Shown here piece by piece: positions 63,387-64,000 of a stretch of DNA of 64,000 nt; within the stretch, counting starts at the first letter, position 1, and each line of letters opens with the position of its first letter. The notes beneath the pieces are model-generated. The model made no database searches, was not told the origin of the DNA, and saw nothing but the letters and a program-made list of their open reading frames with translations. The stretch lies in NCBI RefSeq assembly GCF_013185915.1, contig NZ_JAAZUH010000001.1, positions 1,674,001 to 1,738,000 of the forward strand. The letters run 5' to 3'. The position numbers were made by a program, and so were the translations under genes. Origin of the DNA: Stenotrophomonas bentonitica (GTDB taxonomy: Bacteria; Pseudomonadota; Gammaproteobacteria; Xanthomonadales; Xanthomonadaceae).

Positions 63387-64000
63387 ATGCGCATCGGAAT
63401 CGTGGTCGACTCTGCCTGTGATCTACCGCAGGACTTCATCCAGCAACACAACATCGTGGTGCTGCCCATTACCGTCCGGATTGGCGAGGCCGTACTGGCC
63501 GACCACCGCGACGAGCAGGCGACCCTGAGCTTCCTGCACGCCCATGTCGCCGAGAACGGCGCCGAGGCCGAGACCATTCCCTTCAGCGTCGCGCAGATCC
63601 GCGACCTGTTCCTGGGCAAGCTGGTGATCGATTACGACCATGTGTTCTGCATGACGATCACCAAGACCCGCAGTCCGATCTATGACAACGCGATGCAGGC
63701 CAGCTTCGCGATCCTCAACGACTACAAGCCGGTGCGCCAGGCGGCAGGCTACAACTCGCCGTTCGCGCTGCGCGTGCTGGACACCCAGAACCTGTTCGCC
63801 GCCCAGGGCATCACCGCGGTGGAAGCGGTGCGCCTGCGCGACAGCGGTGCCGGCGTGCAGCAGATCCGCGAGCGGCTGGAGCAGCTGTCGCAGAACGTGC
63901 ACGGCTACATGGTCACCCGCGACCTGTACTACCTGCGCGCGCGTGCCCGCCACAAGGGCGACCGCAGCGTGGGCCTGATCAGCGCCGCGCTGGGCAGCGC
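63387..64000 (+). CDS. DegV-family fatty-acid-binding protein, 3' end cut by window edge
   Basis: 204 codons visible. The N-terminal MRIGIVVDSACDLP and the motif TITKTRSPIYDNAMQ match the DegV family. Its Gram-positive members (FakB) bind fatty acids for a kinase. A GGAGGGGG ribosome-binding site lies about 8 bp upstream. The gene is separated from the amidohydrolases by 127 bp and is a separate unit. Confidence 0.9.
   Translation, partial: MRIGIVVDSACDLPQDFIQQHNIVVLPITVRIGEAVLADHRDEQATLSFLHAHVAENGAEAETIPFSVAQIRDLFLGKLVIDYDHVFCMTITKTRSPIYDNAMQASFAILNDYKPVRQAAGYNSPFALRVLDTQNLFAAQGITAVEAVRLRDSGAGVQQIRERLEQLSQNVHGYMVTRDLYYLRARARHKGDRSVGLISAALGS

Overview
The window is a high-GC chromosomal segment from a member of the Xanthomonadaceae (Lysobacteraceae), most likely a Stenotrophomonas. 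I infer this from three things: the ilvC-ilvG-ilvM-ilvA-leuA-methyltransferase-leuC-leuD-leuB order, typical Xanthomonas/Stenotrophomonas gene content (divergent lpxL/waaA, QEGLA-motif protein, monothiol glutaredoxin fused to rhodanese), and many intergenic palindromes headed by GTAG, the hallmark of Stenotrophomonas REP (SMAG) elements. No rRNA, tRNA, CRISPR array or complete insertion sequence was seen. Taxonomy was not checked against any database.

Layout. 1-9.6 kb: branched-chain amino-acid operon (ilvC is cut by the left edge), with tight or overlapping genes and a SAM methyltransferase inside it. 9.6-9.95 kb: convergent intergenic region full of palindromes. 9.95-15.0 kb: RND efflux permease and adaptor, divergent from a TetR regulator with a candidate operator between them. 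15.2-17.3 kb: isoaspartyl-methyltransferase-like gene and a TolC-type outer-membrane channel. 17.5-23.1 kb: envelope biogenesis (lpxL-like acyltransferase, waaA, O-antigen ligase-like protein, GT4 glycosyltransferase) with a REP-associated tyrosine transposase (RAYT) embedded among REP elements. 23.4-26.8 kb: secreted GH92 mannosidase. 27.1-35.2 kb: C4-dicarboxylate module (maeB, dctA, porin O/P, hybrid histidine kinase).

35.2-40.3 kb: accessory island of small, mostly unrecognised genes with visibly lower GC. It includes a TriTu-like immunity protein, a SymE-like toxin, DUF4279 and DUF4288 proteins, exported proteins and a lipoprotein. It ends beside a LuxR-type response regulator. 41.3-47.9 kb: citrate/tricarboxylate module (TctD/TctE-like two-component system, an orphan periplasmic binding protein, a second porin O/P, a CitMHS transporter and a PhaB-like reductase that lacks its catalytic Tyr). 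48.0-50.3 kb: TonB-dependent receptor. 50.6-53.0 kb: second small accessory patch, including a MauJ-like protein with a HEPN-type motif.

53.1-64 kb: housekeeping and metabolic genes: DUF1704 putative metallopeptidase, rsgA, alaA-like aminotransferase, SGNH hydrolase, Grx4-type fusion, DUF924, AMP nucleosidase, two amidohydrolases (the second frameshifted) and a DegV protein cut by the right edge.

The most interesting signals are: (i) the RAYT/REP unit in which three adjacent genes all take their stop codon from the GTAG head of a REP; (ii) a cloverleaf-like nested palindrome at 9797-9912; (iii) the immunity/toxin-like island at 35.2-40.3 kb; (iv) a PhaB-like enzyme with Tyr replaced by Phe; (v) a glutaredoxin / cysteine-less IscA-like / rhodanese three-domain fusion.
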